Part shown: piece after piece, positions 36,610 through 44,602 of the stretch
Layout: each line of letters starts with the position of its first letter
How positions within the stretch are numbered: the stretch's first letter is position 1
Assembly (NCBI RefSeq): GCF_015244745.1
Contig: NZ_JABCQI010000003.1
Location: 124,001 to 188,000, forward strand
DNA length: 64,000 bases
Reading direction: 5' to 3'
Source: Gluconobacter cadivus
Lineage (GTDB): Bacteria > Pseudomonadota > Alphaproteobacteria > Acetobacterales > Acetobacteraceae
Made by a program: the position numbers and the translations under genes
Notes under the pieces: model-generated
What the model was told of the DNA's origin: nothing
Database searches by the model: none
The model's input: the letters and a program-made list of their open reading frames with translations, nothing else

Positions 36610-36644
36610 AAAAAAAGGCGGGGAGCCGCCGACGATGCTCCCCG
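36610..36644 (-). terminator. Intrinsic terminator of the levansucrase gene
   Basis: On the minus strand CGGGGAGC (36644-36637) pairs with GCTCCCCG (36626-36619) and is followed by a T7 run (36616-36610). It lies just after the levansucrase stop. Confidence 0.88.
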
Positions 36645-36659
36645 TCCTGTTCGAATGGC

Positions 36660-37940
36660 TCAACCCGCCGCAGTAGCTGGCCAAGCACGTTGTGCAAAAA
36701 TTTCCCCGTAATTATGAATTTCGGTGAGGTAGGAGCGGTCGTCGTCCAGAACGAGCTTAACGGTCGGGGCCAGTGTGGCGCCAATCCGGACGGCGTTCGG
36801 ATCGGTAGCCGTCGGGGTAGGAACGTGGTCGATGAAGGACTGCACATACCCCTGAGCATCCACAAAATGTGAATACGTCGAATATGGCTGGCTCGAAGGG
36901 TTGCCCAGCACAAGCCCGGACGCATTCATCGGCCTGAACGGACCCGCAAGTCCATTATCGGACACGAAGCCATAAACACCATCCGGCCCCTGAAGATTGC
37001 CGGAATAGGTGGAGTGATGGCTGATCGTGAACAGATACAGCTTGCCGTTCTGAAACACGACATGCGGACGCTCTGTCTGGTCATTCACGCCCAGTGCCGA
37101 CACGATTGGTCCCAGTTGCGTCCAGCGGGCGCGTGAGAAGTCGCCTGCTTCGTAGGCGCCGTCGTCCAGGATGGCCAGCCCAATGGATGCTGCGCCGTAA
37201 CCTGCGCCCGGATCCACGGTATAGTTGGGCGGAATGGGGCCGGTTTCATTGGCGCCGATCACAAACTGCCCGCGCATGCCGGCAACATTTGTCTCATAAA
37301 CGCAATAGATTCGCCCGTCGTCCGGATTGAGGAAAGGGCAGGGGTCGCGGAAATCAAAATACGGGTCTTCCGCTTCGTTGGCCTCATGAACTCCGTCTGC
37401 ATCGAACATATCGACCGTCGTATCAAAACCGGTGAACCAGACTTTCTGGTCATCAGTGTGGATCTGGCCGGTACTGACGGCAATAACACTTTCAAAGTCG
37501 TTATTCACTGGGCCGCATGATGTATAGAACATGTCGACCGTGTTCTCGCTGCCTTCACGCATGACGAGATTGCCGGACCACTCCCAAGGGCGAAGATCTG
37601 CAGATTTCTGAAGAAGTCGGCCGCCCCAGATCCAGTCAGACCCATTTCCGGTCTTCGAATACCAGAAACCGATATAGGCAGTATTGTTTCGATTGGCCCA
37701 TTCGGCTGCAATATTTGCGTTGGTCAGATCGATTTTGTCTGCTGCCAGAGACCAGATGACATGCCATCCATTTACGGTGACAGAATTCATGTTGATGTCA
37801 CGAAGTGCACCCGTATCCCAGATCATGACGCTTTCCGACATTGTGGGAAAGTCAGCCGCGATAACAGGCATGGTCGTCGTAGGATCATCGGCATGAACCT
37901 TCAGGGCATCGGCAATGGTCCAGCGGGAAGTCTGGTGCAT
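36660..37940 (-). CDS. Levansucrase (GH68), no signal peptide
   Basis: A 426-residue fructosyltransferase that splits sucrose and polymerises fructose into levan. Its five-bladed propeller triad is visible: nucleophile Asp42 in MIWDTGALRD, stabiliser Asp199 in DFRDP, and acid/base Glu290 in NDQTERPHVVFQNG. YLFTISHHSTY and GLVLGNPSSQPY are also typical. It closely resembles the signal-less levansucrases of Zymomonas and Gluconobacter (about 420-430 residues), which leave the cell by a poorly understood route; no signal peptide is seen. ATG 37940 has GGAG six bases upstream; ATG 37955 and 37997 are in-frame alternatives, the latter reading through a hairpin. Base composition is less GC-rich than neighbours. 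Confidence 0.92.
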   Translation of the reverse strand: MHQTSRWTIADALKVHADDPTTTMPVIAADFPTMSESVMIWDTGALRDINMNSVTVNGWHVIWSLAADKIDLTNANIAAEWANRNNTAYIGFWYSKTGNGSDWIWGGRLLQKSADLRPWEWSGNLVMREGSENTVDMFYTSCGPVNNDFESVIAVSTGQIHTDDQKVWFTGFDTTVDMFDADGVHEANEAEDPYFDFRDPCPFLNPDDGRIYCVYETNVAGMRGQFVIGANETGPIPPNYTVDPGAGYGAASIGLAILDDGAYEAGDFSRARWTQLGPIVSALGVNDQTERPHVVFQNGKLYLFTISHHSTYSGNLQGPDGVYGFVSDNGLAGPFRPMNASGLVLGNPSSQPYSTYSHFVDAQGYVQSFIDHVPTPTATDPNAVRIGATLAPTVKLVLDDDRSYLTEIHNYGEIFAQRAWPATAAG

Positions 37941-37955
37941 AAGATCTCCAGGCAT

Positions 37956-37979
37956 AAAAAAACCGCCTCGGAAGGCGGC
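37956..37979 (-). terminator. Terminator-like hairpin in the levansucrase leader (possible attenuator)
   Basis: On the minus strand CCGCCT (37978-37973) pairs with AGGCGG (37968-37963) around TCCG, followed by seven T (37962-37956). The T-run ends exactly at an ATG (37955) and only 15 bases before the preferred levansucrase start. No promoter fits between, so levansucrase mRNA must read through this hairpin. Confidence 0.72.
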
Positions 37980-38249
37980 TTTGCAATATGTGTTCATTCT
38001 TGTCCCCGTCTTGGGGAAGTCTGTTCATAGGGAGAGAGAATTGCGCGCACCTAGAAGAAAATTCTGTCAATCGGGACAACGAAAAATATCGGGGATTTTC
38101 GCCGGATTGATTTTTGATTTTAGGAGAGTTCAATGCAGGACCATGCAAGGTCAGACTTCATGACTTCTAATATCTGAAAAAACGATATTTTACATCACGC
38201 TTAATACGATTTGCGTCGTATTATGGATTTTTTGGAAAATAAGGAAAAA
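37980..38249. promoter_or_regulatory. AT-rich leader/promoter region between tRNA-Thr and levansucrase
   Basis: About 270 bases without a credible gene and clearly AT-richer than the window. It must hold the levansucrase promoter, since the upstream minus-strand neighbour is the tRNA. A perfect dyad, AATACGA (38203-38209) with TCGTATT (38216-38222), lies 28 bases downstream of the tRNA 3' end; with no T-run it looks more like an operator or tRNA-processing hairpin than a terminator. The leader could encode a short peptide starting at 37997, in frame with levansucrase. Confidence 0.45.
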
Positions 38250-38324
<75 letters not shown>

Positions 38325-38376
38325 ATACCGTTGCCTTGGCGCGCTTCGTAACGGGTCAGCGCGCCAAGCGCAAGCC

Positions 38377-38796
38377 TTAATCGTCGCGGTGGACTTTTTC
38401 CATCCGCTCATGACGCTCCTGTGCGTCGATGGACATTGTGGCGATCGGACGGGCTTCGAGCCGTTTCAGGCCGATCGGTTCTCCCGTCTCTTCGCAAAAG
38501 CCGTAGCTTCCATCCTCGATCCGCTCGAGCGCCATATTGATCTTGGTGATCAGTTTGCGCGCACGATCACGGGTTCGAAGCTCGAACGCCCGATCCGTCT
38601 CGACGCTGGCGCGGTCGGTAATGTCGGATTCATGGATTCCACCTTCCGAGAGACTCGCAAGTGTTCCATCCGCTTCTTTCAGAAGGTCGACACGCCAGCG
38701 CAGAAGTTTCTGCCTGAAGTACTCGACCTGAAGCGGGTTCATGAACTCTTCGTTGTCGGAAGGCCTATAATCCGGTGGCAGCGTAATCATGCGCAT
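38377..38796 (-). CDS. dksA: RNA polymerase-binding transcription factor DksA
   Basis: A 139-residue coiled-coil protein that enters the RNA polymerase secondary channel with ppGpp and adjusts rRNA and amino-acid promoters. The coiled coil spans about 30-95 with the DxxDxA tip as SDITDRASVETD, and the globular C-terminus reads GFCEETGEPIGLKRLEARP. Only one of the four zinc-finger cysteines remains (the others are Thr, Ser and Ala), as in many alphaproteobacterial DksA proteins. AGGGA before ATG 38796 favours this start; ATG 38790 is an alternative. It is transcribed divergently from flgI. Confidence 0.93.
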   Translation of the reverse strand: MRMITLPPDYRPSDNEEFMNPLQVEYFRQKLLRWRVDLLKEADGTLASLSEGGIHESDITDRASVETDRAFELRTRDRARKLITKINMALERIEDGSYGFCEETGEPIGLKRLEARPIATMSIDAQERHERMEKVHRDD

Positions 38797-39024
38797 CCAA
38801 TCCCTGGCTGATCCGCCGACGTCCGCTTCCAACAGCCGCAGGCGATAACGCGCGGCTTATAACTACCCAAGGCGCATCCGCCAACCCCGAAGATGCTTTG
38901 CCTGTTTCTTGGAAAGCGCGGAAATCTGCGTCTCCGTTAGGGGTTTCTTTACCCTGTAAGGCCATCCTCGCCATCTGAGACCCCCAGACCTGTCTTGCAG
39001 GCATCAGGATACCCCCTGTCACCC

Positions 39025-40167
39025 ATGCGCTTTATTCTGCGACCTTCGTTATTTTCCCGCATTCTGAGGCAGCGGCTTACCGCGTTCTTCTGCGTCGGGC
39101 TGCTGCTTCTGCCGGGTTTTGCGCTGGCAGCCAGTGTCCGCATCAAGGACATCACGGATATGGAAGGTGTGCGAAGCAACCAGTTGATCGGTTACGGTCT
39201 TGTCGTGGGACTGAATGGTACCGGCGACCGACTCACCAATACAATTTTTACGCGCGAAACGCTGATTTCCATGCTGAATCGTCTGGGCGTCAACATCCGC
39301 GACCAGGAAACCCAGCTTCAGACACATGACGTTGCCGCAGTCATGGTGACAGCAGATCTTCCGGCTTTTGCGCATGGTGGAAACCGAATTGACGTAACGG
39401 TGTCTGCTGCGGGCGATGCATCGTCTCTTACAGGAGGCACGCTGCTGGTTACGCCCCTGATGGCGGCTGATGGTGAAGTTTATGCCGTGGCTCAGGGATC
39501 GTTAGCGACAAACGCTTTTTCAGCGCGCGGTGCGGCTGCATCCATCACCCGTAATGTGCCAACGAGTGGACATATTGCGAATGGTGGTATTGTCGAACGG
39601 GAGGTTCCTTTCGACCTCAGCCATCGTGCCAACCTGCATCTGAGCCTGCGGAATCCTGATTTCACGACGGCGAGTCGGATCGCGGCGATCATCAACCGGA
39701 CCTTCGGGCCGATTGCGAATGTTCAGGATCCGCGGACGGTCCTGCTGGATCTGAGCAGCCATGATCCTGTGCCTACACTTTCGCGAATCGGCGATCTTCT
39801 GGTGACGCCTGATACGCCTGCCAAGGTGGTGGTCGATGAGGCCAGCGGAACTATCATCATGGGTGCGGATGTCCGGATCAGCACGGTTGCCGTGGCACAG
39901 GGAAATCTGACCGTACAAGTGACCGAAACTCCTCAGGTCTCTCAACCCGGCCCCTTTTCCAATGGCCAGACAGCCATTGTGCCGCGCACGAACGTCAAGG
40001 TGGATACGGGCAAAAACCAGCATCTGGCGGTTGTGCCGGGCGGGACAACGCTCAGAGAGCTTGTGGCGGGCCTGAATGCTCTGGGTGTGGGACCAAGAGA
40101 CATGATCAGCATATTGCAGGCCATCAAGGCAGATGGTGCCCTGCAGGCAGAACTGGAGATGCGTTGA
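39025..40167 (+). CDS. flgI: Flagellar P-ring protein FlgI
   Basis: A 380-residue periplasmic protein that assembles the P ring around the flagellar rod in the peptidoglycan layer. A signal peptide (LTAFFCVGLLLLPGFALA-AS) is followed by VRIKDITDMEGVRSNQLIGYGLVVGLNGTGD, the strongly conserved FlgI start, with TLRELVAGLNALGVGPRDMISILQAIK near the C-terminus. ATG 39025 begins the signal peptide; an upstream TTG is less likely. The stop overlaps the next start (TGATG). The 192 bases upstream, shared with dksA, hold nothing recognisable beyond promoter space. Confidence 0.94.
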   Translation: MRFILRPSLFSRILRQRLTAFFCVGLLLLPGFALAASVRIKDITDMEGVRSNQLIGYGLVVGLNGTGDRLTNTIFTRETLISMLNRLGVNIRDQETQLQTHDVAAVMVTADLPAFAHGGNRIDVTVSAAGDASSLTGGTLLVTPLMAADGEVYAVAQGSLATNAFSARGAAASITRNVPTSGHIANGGIVEREVPFDLSHRANLHLSLRNPDFTTASRIAAIINRTFGPIANVQDPRTVLLDLSSHDPVPTLSRIGDLLVTPDTPAKVVVDEASGTIIMGADVRISTVAVAQGNLTVQVTETPQVSQPGPFSNGQTAIVPRTNVKVDTGKNQHLAVVPGGTTLRELVAGLNALGVGPRDMISILQAIKADGALQAELEMR

Positions 40168-40469
40168 TGACCATATCCTCGACCAGCAGCACAATATCAT
40201 CGGGATTTCCGTTACACGGGCAGAAGGCAGATCCGGCTAAAACCCTGAAGTCTGCCCAGGATTTCGAATCCATGGCTATCAACCAGATGCTTCAGCCCAT
40301 GTTTGCTACGGAAGACGACAGTGACAACATGTTCAGCGGCGGAGCCGGAGAAAAGCAGTTCCGGCCCATGCTGGTAGAGCAGATTGCCAAACAGATGGAA
40401 AACAATGGTGGTATCGGCATGACGGATGCGATTGATCGCCAGATGCTGGCCATGCAGGAGCAGAAATGA
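40167..40469 (+). CDS. flgJ: Rod-binding protein (FlgJ N-terminal domain type)
   Basis: A 100-residue protein equal to the N-terminal rod-capping domain of FlgJ (PF10135), with SAQDFESMAINQMLQPMF and the C-terminal IGMTDAIDRQMLAMQ. It lacks the muramidase domain of enterobacterial FlgJ, which is normal in alphaproteobacteria, where a separate enzyme cuts the wall. GGAG seven bases upstream and the TGATG junction with flgI mark the start; it overlaps the next gene by four bases. Confidence 0.85.
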   Translation: MTISSTSSTISSGFPLHGQKADPAKTLKSAQDFESMAINQMLQPMFATEDDSDNMFSGGAGEKQFRPMLVEQIAKQMENNGGIGMTDAIDRQMLAMQEQK

Positions 40470-40900
40470 GCGCGTCCATTATTCCCGCCATGCAGCGGCT
40501 GATCGCCATTCTGGAAGCAGAAAATTCTGCCTTGGAAGAAGCGCGCATCCCGGATGCGTTGGCGCTCCTGCCCGACAAGCAGAATGCCGCCAGAACGCTC
40601 GAGCAAGAAGTCGCGGTAGCCAATGATCGAAAAAAGGATCTTTGTCCCTGCTGTCCGGATGATGAAGACAGTGAAGAGCGACTGGAGTCGTCGGCGTTGC
40701 CTTATCGAGATTTACTGGAACAGATGACAGAACTGGGCAATCGCAATGGTGAACTTCTGCAAAGGGCAATTACGGCACAGAAGCGTGTGATTGAACTTTT
40801 GACCTCAACTCCGGCGACAACTTTGCCCCAGAACTACGGCAATCAGGGAGCTTATGCGCCGGTCAGTGAAAGGCAGGCCTTTTTCACAAGCAGGGCCTGA
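40466..40900 (+). CDS. flbY: FlbY/FlgN-like flagellar protein
   Basis: A 144-residue mostly helical protein with a FlgN-type pattern: an N-terminal helix (IPAMQRLIAILEAENSALEEA), then LPDKQNAARTLEQEV, then GNRNGELLQRAITAQKRVIELL and a Tyr/Phe-rich tail ending FFTSRA. This tail and position after flgI-flgJ match FlbY of Caulobacter. FlgN-like proteins chaperone hook-associated proteins FlgK/FlgL before export. The middle has CPCC, an unusual cysteine cluster for a cytoplasmic chaperone. The start overlaps flgJ by ATGA. Confidence 0.72.
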   Translation: MSASIIPAMQRLIAILEAENSALEEARIPDALALLPDKQNAARTLEQEVAVANDRKKDLCPCCPDDEDSEERLESSALPYRDLLEQMTELGNRNGELLQRAITAQKRVIELLTSTPATTLPQNYGNQGAYAPVSERQAFFTSRA

Positions 40901-40910
40901 AACCGTCTGG

Positions 40911-42203
40911 TCAGTCCTCAGCAAGAATCTGTCGGCTGACCTTGACCTTTCCGACGCGCCGGCGGTCCATTTCCAGAACCTCGAATAGCCATCCGCCAAA
41001 CGCGACCTTGTCTCCACGTGCAGGAACACGCCTGAGAAGCGCCAGCATGACACCGCCAAGGGTATGGTACCCTCCGGCGCCGGGAAGTTCCGGCAGGTTA
41101 AGCCGCGAGCGTAGTTCATCCGCAGGCATAAAACCTTCAAAAATATAATCGTCTTCGCCTTCGGCGGCCTGCAGTTCAGACGAAGAGGACTCCGTTTTTT
41201 CTTCGCCAACGATTGCCTCCAGAACGTCCGACGGTGTCACGATGCCTTCGAACGAACCGTATTCGTCCAGAACGAACGTAATTCCGAGATTGACCCCGCG
41301 CATACGTTCGATCATGTCCTGGGCGCTAAGGCTATCCGGAATAACGGGAGGCTCACGCAGGACCGCATCAACGGAAACCGGAAGTTTCAGCAGCAGTCGG
41401 TCCATGATGTCCTTGGCAAGAATGACGCCGACCGGATGATCGACATCGCCTTCACAGACCACGATCCGGGCATATGAAGTCTGGCGCAGTTTGCGGACCA
41501 GTGTTTCTTGATCCGCATGTCTGTCGATCCAGAACAGTTCATTGCGCGGCGTCATGATGGCTCTCACCGGTCGGTCTGCCAGACGCAGAAGGCGCTCGAT
41601 CATGGCTTGTTCGTCGGTTTCGAGTACGCCCGCACGTGCACCTTCGGCCAGAACGGCCTTCAGTTCCTCTTCCGTCACGGCAGCGCGCGTCAGAGGTCCG
41701 ATCCGGAGTGCCCGGAGAACCAGCGAGGATGTGCCGCTCAGCAGCCAGACAATCGGCTGTGCTATCCGCGCGACGCCGACCAGAAGCCAGGCCAGACGTG
41801 AAGCAATGGCTTCCGGTTGTTGCAGGGCAATCTGTTTGGGAATCAGTTCACCGAAAACCAGCATGGCGAAGGTGATGATTGCGACAACTAGAACCATCGA
41901 GATTTCGCTGGCAATCGGGCGCAGTGAGGGAACGTCCGCAATCCAGGGCGTGACGGTGCCTTCCATCTGGCTGCCGCCAAACGTACCTTCAAGAATGGAA
42001 ACCAACGTCATGCCGACCTGAACGGTCGGCAGGAAGCTGTGCGGATCTTCCGCCAGACGGATTGCAGTTGTTGCTCCCCGGACTCCTTGCTTGGCCAGAA
42101 CCTCAAGCCGTGGCCGTTTCGCCGAAATGAGAGCCATTTCTCCCATGGCAAACACGGCATTGAGGAAAATGAGCAGGCAGATAACAAGAATAGGGGTCAG
42201 CAT
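40911..42203 (-). CDS. CNNM/CorC-HlyC family membrane protein with CBS domains
   Basis: A 430-residue inner-membrane protein (UPF0053/CNNM, old name hemolysin-like). An N-terminal DUF21 domain carries several helices (about 1-190), followed by two CBS domains (IMTPRNELFWIDRHAD; VLREPPVIPDSLSAQDMIERM) and a C-terminal CorC_HlyC transporter-associated domain from about 345. Homologues handle Mg2+/Co2+ efflux or tolerance. ATG 42203 starts directly at the first helix; a TTG at 42230 is a longer alternative. It lies downstream of hpnH on the same strand but behind a terminator. Confidence 0.88.
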   Translation of the reverse strand: MLTPILVICLLIFLNAVFAMGEMALISAKRPRLEVLAKQGVRGATTAIRLAEDPHSFLPTVQVGMTLVSILEGTFGGSQMEGTVTPWIADVPSLRPIASEISMVLVVAIITFAMLVFGELIPKQIALQQPEAIASRLAWLLVGVARIAQPIVWLLSGTSSLVLRALRIGPLTRAAVTEEELKAVLAEGARAGVLETDEQAMIERLLRLADRPVRAIMTPRNELFWIDRHADQETLVRKLRQTSYARIVVCEGDVDHPVGVILAKDIMDRLLLKLPVSVDAVLREPPVIPDSLSAQDMIERMRGVNLGITFVLDEYGSFEGIVTPSDVLEAIVGEEKTESSSSELQAAEGEDDYIFEGFMPADELRSRLNLPELPGAGGYHTLGGVMLALLRRVPARGDKVAFGGWLFEVLEMDRRRVGKVKVSRQILAED

Positions 42204-42297
42204 GGTCCGGCCAGAATAATGAATAGCCAATCATAACAGGACGACTGACGGATGCCATGCCCTTCATTTGGTGAGTGTAGACGCGAGGCTTGTCCAT

Positions 42298-42330
42298 AAA
42301 AAAAACCGGCTCACAGGGAGCCGGTTTTTT
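42298..42330 (-). terminator. Intrinsic terminator of hpnH
   Basis: ACCGGCTC (42305-42312) pairs with GAGCCGGT (42318-42325), with eight A on the left and six T on the right. The minus-strand T-run follows the hpnH stop. It separates hpnH from the CNNM/CorC gene. Confidence 0.9.
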
Positions 42331-42354
42331 CGTGCGGATTAAGCAGATCCGTTT

Positions 42355-43551
42355 TCAGTCTGCTGCGTCGGCAGCTTCTGAAACTGTATTGGCCGCCGGG
42401 CGACCGTTGACGCGGACGCGCGGGCCACGGGCGGGCTTTGCGCCTGTGGAAATGCGTTCCATCTGCTGCTGGACCTGCGCTTCATAGCCGTATTCGGCGG
42501 GGCGCTGGTTGGCGAGCGAGATTTCCGGAACCATCGGCTTTTCGGTCTCGGGGCCGAAAAGGGCGACCTTCGCGATGTGCCAAGGGCGCGCGACAGCGTC
42601 CATGACGGCTGTGGATTCGTAACCGGAATGCACCATGCAGTCGGCGCATTTCTCATATGCGCCTGTGCCGTACTGCTCCCAGGCTGTGTCTTCCATCAGT
42701 TCCTTGAAGGTCTTGGCATAACCTTCGCCGAGCAGATAGCACGGACGCTGCCAGCCAAAGACCGTACGCAGCGGCTTGCCCCAAGGCGTGCAGTGATAGT
42801 TTTCATTGCCTGCCAGGAAGTTCAGGAACAGCGGGGACTGCGTGAAGCGCCATTTCTTGCCTTTTCCAAGGCGGAATACGTCGCGGAAAAGCTGCTTTGT
42901 CTTCTGGCGGTTCAGGAAGTGCTCCTGATCCGGTGCGCGCTCGTAGGCATAGCCCGGAGCCGTCATGATGCCGTCAACGCCCAGGGCCATGACTTCATCG
43001 AAGAAGGCTGCGAGACGTTCGGGGACGACTCCATCGAAGACGGTGCAGTTGATCGAGACGCGGAAGCCACGGGATTTTGCAAGGCGGATGGCCGCTACGG
43101 CACGGTCATACACGCCGTCCTGACACACCGAGGCGTCATGCATCACCTGATCGCCGTCAAGATGCACGTCCCAGGAGAAGAACGGGGAGGGCTCGTAATC
43201 GTCGAGCTTCTTTTCAAGCAGCAGCCCGTTCGTGCACAGGTAGACGTATTTTTTGCGCCCGATCAAACCTTTGACGATCTGGGGCATTTCCTTGTGCAGG
43301 AGGGGTTCACCACCGGCGATTGCAATGACAGGAGCACCGGCTTCCGTGTCGGCATCCAGACATTCCTGAAGGCTGAGACGCTGGTTCAGGATCTGCGCCG
43401 GATAGTCGATCTTGCCGCAACCGGCGCATGCCAGATTGCAACGGAACAGCGGTTCGAGCATCAGGACCAGCGGATATCGCTTGCGGCCCGTGAGGTGCTG
43501 CTTGACAACGTACCGTCCGACTCGGACAGCCTGCATCAAAGGAACGGCCAT
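42355..43551 (-). CDS. hpnH: Adenosyl-hopene transferase HpnH (radical SAM)
   Basis: A 398-residue radical SAM enzyme that attaches 5'-deoxyadenosine from SAM to diploptene, the first step to C35 hopanoids. The cluster cysteines are Cys38, Cys42 and Cys45 in FRCNLACAGCGKIDYPAQIL; the SAM-binding GGEPLLHKEM follows, and HpnH-specific segments include APGYAYERAPDQEHFL and CTPWGKPLRTVFGWQRPCYLLGEGY. It has a variable Ala/Arg-rich tail. It is divergent from hpnM-hpnI-hpnJ, with a shared 324-base control region. Confidence 0.95.
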   Translation of the reverse strand: MAVPLMQAVRVGRYVVKQHLTGRKRYPLVLMLEPLFRCNLACAGCGKIDYPAQILNQRLSLQECLDADTEAGAPVIAIAGGEPLLHKEMPQIVKGLIGRKKYVYLCTNGLLLEKKLDDYEPSPFFSWDVHLDGDQVMHDASVCQDGVYDRAVAAIRLAKSRGFRVSINCTVFDGVVPERLAAFFDEVMALGVDGIMTAPGYAYERAPDQEHFLNRQKTKQLFRDVFRLGKGKKWRFTQSPLFLNFLAGNENYHCTPWGKPLRTVFGWQRPCYLLGEGYAKTFKELMEDTAWEQYGTGAYEKCADCMVHSGYESTAVMDAVARPWHIAKVALFGPETEKPMVPEISLANQRPAEYGYEAQVQQQMERISTGAKPARGPRVRVNGRPAANTVSEAADAAD

Positions 43552-43875
43552 TATAATCCTCTGGTTCTAGCCTCCGGAAGGTGCGTCCATCAGGGCGCCC
43601 GGGGCCTTGCACATCGTGGATGGCCCGTGGCCTCCTTTTCTGCCCCGGTTTTGAAAACCGGAAAACGTGAAGGACCATCGGGCGTTAGATTGACTGCCTA
43701 TAGACCCATTGTCGTGTTCGCCTCAATGTCAGACGGCATATTTCGTACCGCCCCTGTGGCTAATCGAGCACAGATGGCTTTATGGATGCCAGAACCTGAT
43801 ACAGGGAACTTGATACATTGTGTCATGAACCTGATCTCTATGCCCGGAATTGTCTACCAGGACGAAAGTACGACC
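43552..43875. promoter_or_regulatory. Divergent control region of the hopanoid genes with a perfect palindrome
   Basis: 324 bases between hpnH (minus) and hpnM (plus) without a gene. A perfect 17-base palindrome, CCGGTTTTGAAAACCGG, spans 43645-43661, about 95 bases upstream of the hpnH start and 215 before hpnM. TTGATA at 43810-43815 is a possible -35 for hpnM, but no clear -10 is seen. No other structure stands out. Confidence 0.45.
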
Positions 43876-44544
43876 ATGATTTGCCGTTTTTCCCCGAAAG
43901 TGACTCTGTCTCTTCTGTCTGCCTGCCTTCTGACAGGGCCTGTTGCGTTGACGTCGCTCTCTCCGGCAGCGCTGGCCGATGCGGCAGAGGTGGTTATGCC
44001 GGCGGATTCCGCTGCTGCCGTGGCGCCTATCACAGCTCTCTATGACGCGCTGAAGGTTGCCCAGAAAACCGGAAAAACCGCCCAGCAGCGCGCAACGATG
44101 ATTGCTCCTGCCGTGGATCATGCGTTTGATCTTGAAGCGATTCTTCGTCGCTCAGTCGGTGTACGTTATAACAGTCTGAGCCCTTCGGATCGCACGCGCC
44201 TTCTGGGATCGTTCCGTCAGTTCACGATCGCGCACTATGCCGCATCGTTTAAGCCTCAGGCGCAGGCCGCATTTACCGTCTCTCCACAGACGCGCCCCAA
44301 TCCGACCGGAGGTGTGATTGTTGATACGACGATCGGCGGGACAGATGGCGCAGAAGCCGTGCCCATCGACTACATCATGACGAATGGAGCGTCGGGCTGG
44401 CGGATTACGGACGTTCTTCTGAACGCGCATATCAGTCAGGTCGCAGCGCAGCGTTCCGATTTCGGGGGTGCCCTGAGCCAGGGCGGTGCCAATGGTCTGG
44501 CCGATCATCTGGACGACAAGACAGCCCATTTCCTGCATGACTGA
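43876..44544 (+). CDS. hpnM: Hopanoid-associated MlaC/Ttg2D-family protein HpnM
   Basis: A 222-residue exported protein with signal peptide (VTLSLLSACLLTGPVALTSL, cleavage near ALA-DA) and the MlaC/toluene-tolerance fold: IAPAVDHAFDLEAILRRSVG, LLGSFRQFTIAHYAASF and PIDYIMTNGASGWRITDVLLN. MlaC proteins shuttle lipids across the periplasm; HpnM is thought to take hopanoids to the outer membrane with an HpnN RND transporter, which is not in this window. ATG 43876 starts the signal peptide; ATG 43825 is in frame upstream. The hpnI gene follows 58 bases later. Confidence 0.88.
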   Translation: MICRFSPKVTLSLLSACLLTGPVALTSLSPAALADAAEVVMPADSAAAVAPITALYDALKVAQKTGKTAQQRATMIAPAVDHAFDLEAILRRSVGVRYNSLSPSDRTRLLGSFRQFTIAHYAASFKPQAQAAFTVSPQTRPNPTGGVIVDTTIGGTDGAEAVPIDYIMTNGASGWRITDVLLNAHISQVAAQRSDFGGALSQGGANGLADHLDDKTAHFLHD

Positions 44545-44602
44545 GCCCGGTCCCGCGATGGCAGTCTTTCCCAAAAGCGTTTGGGAAGGCTAGAACACCG
44601 TC

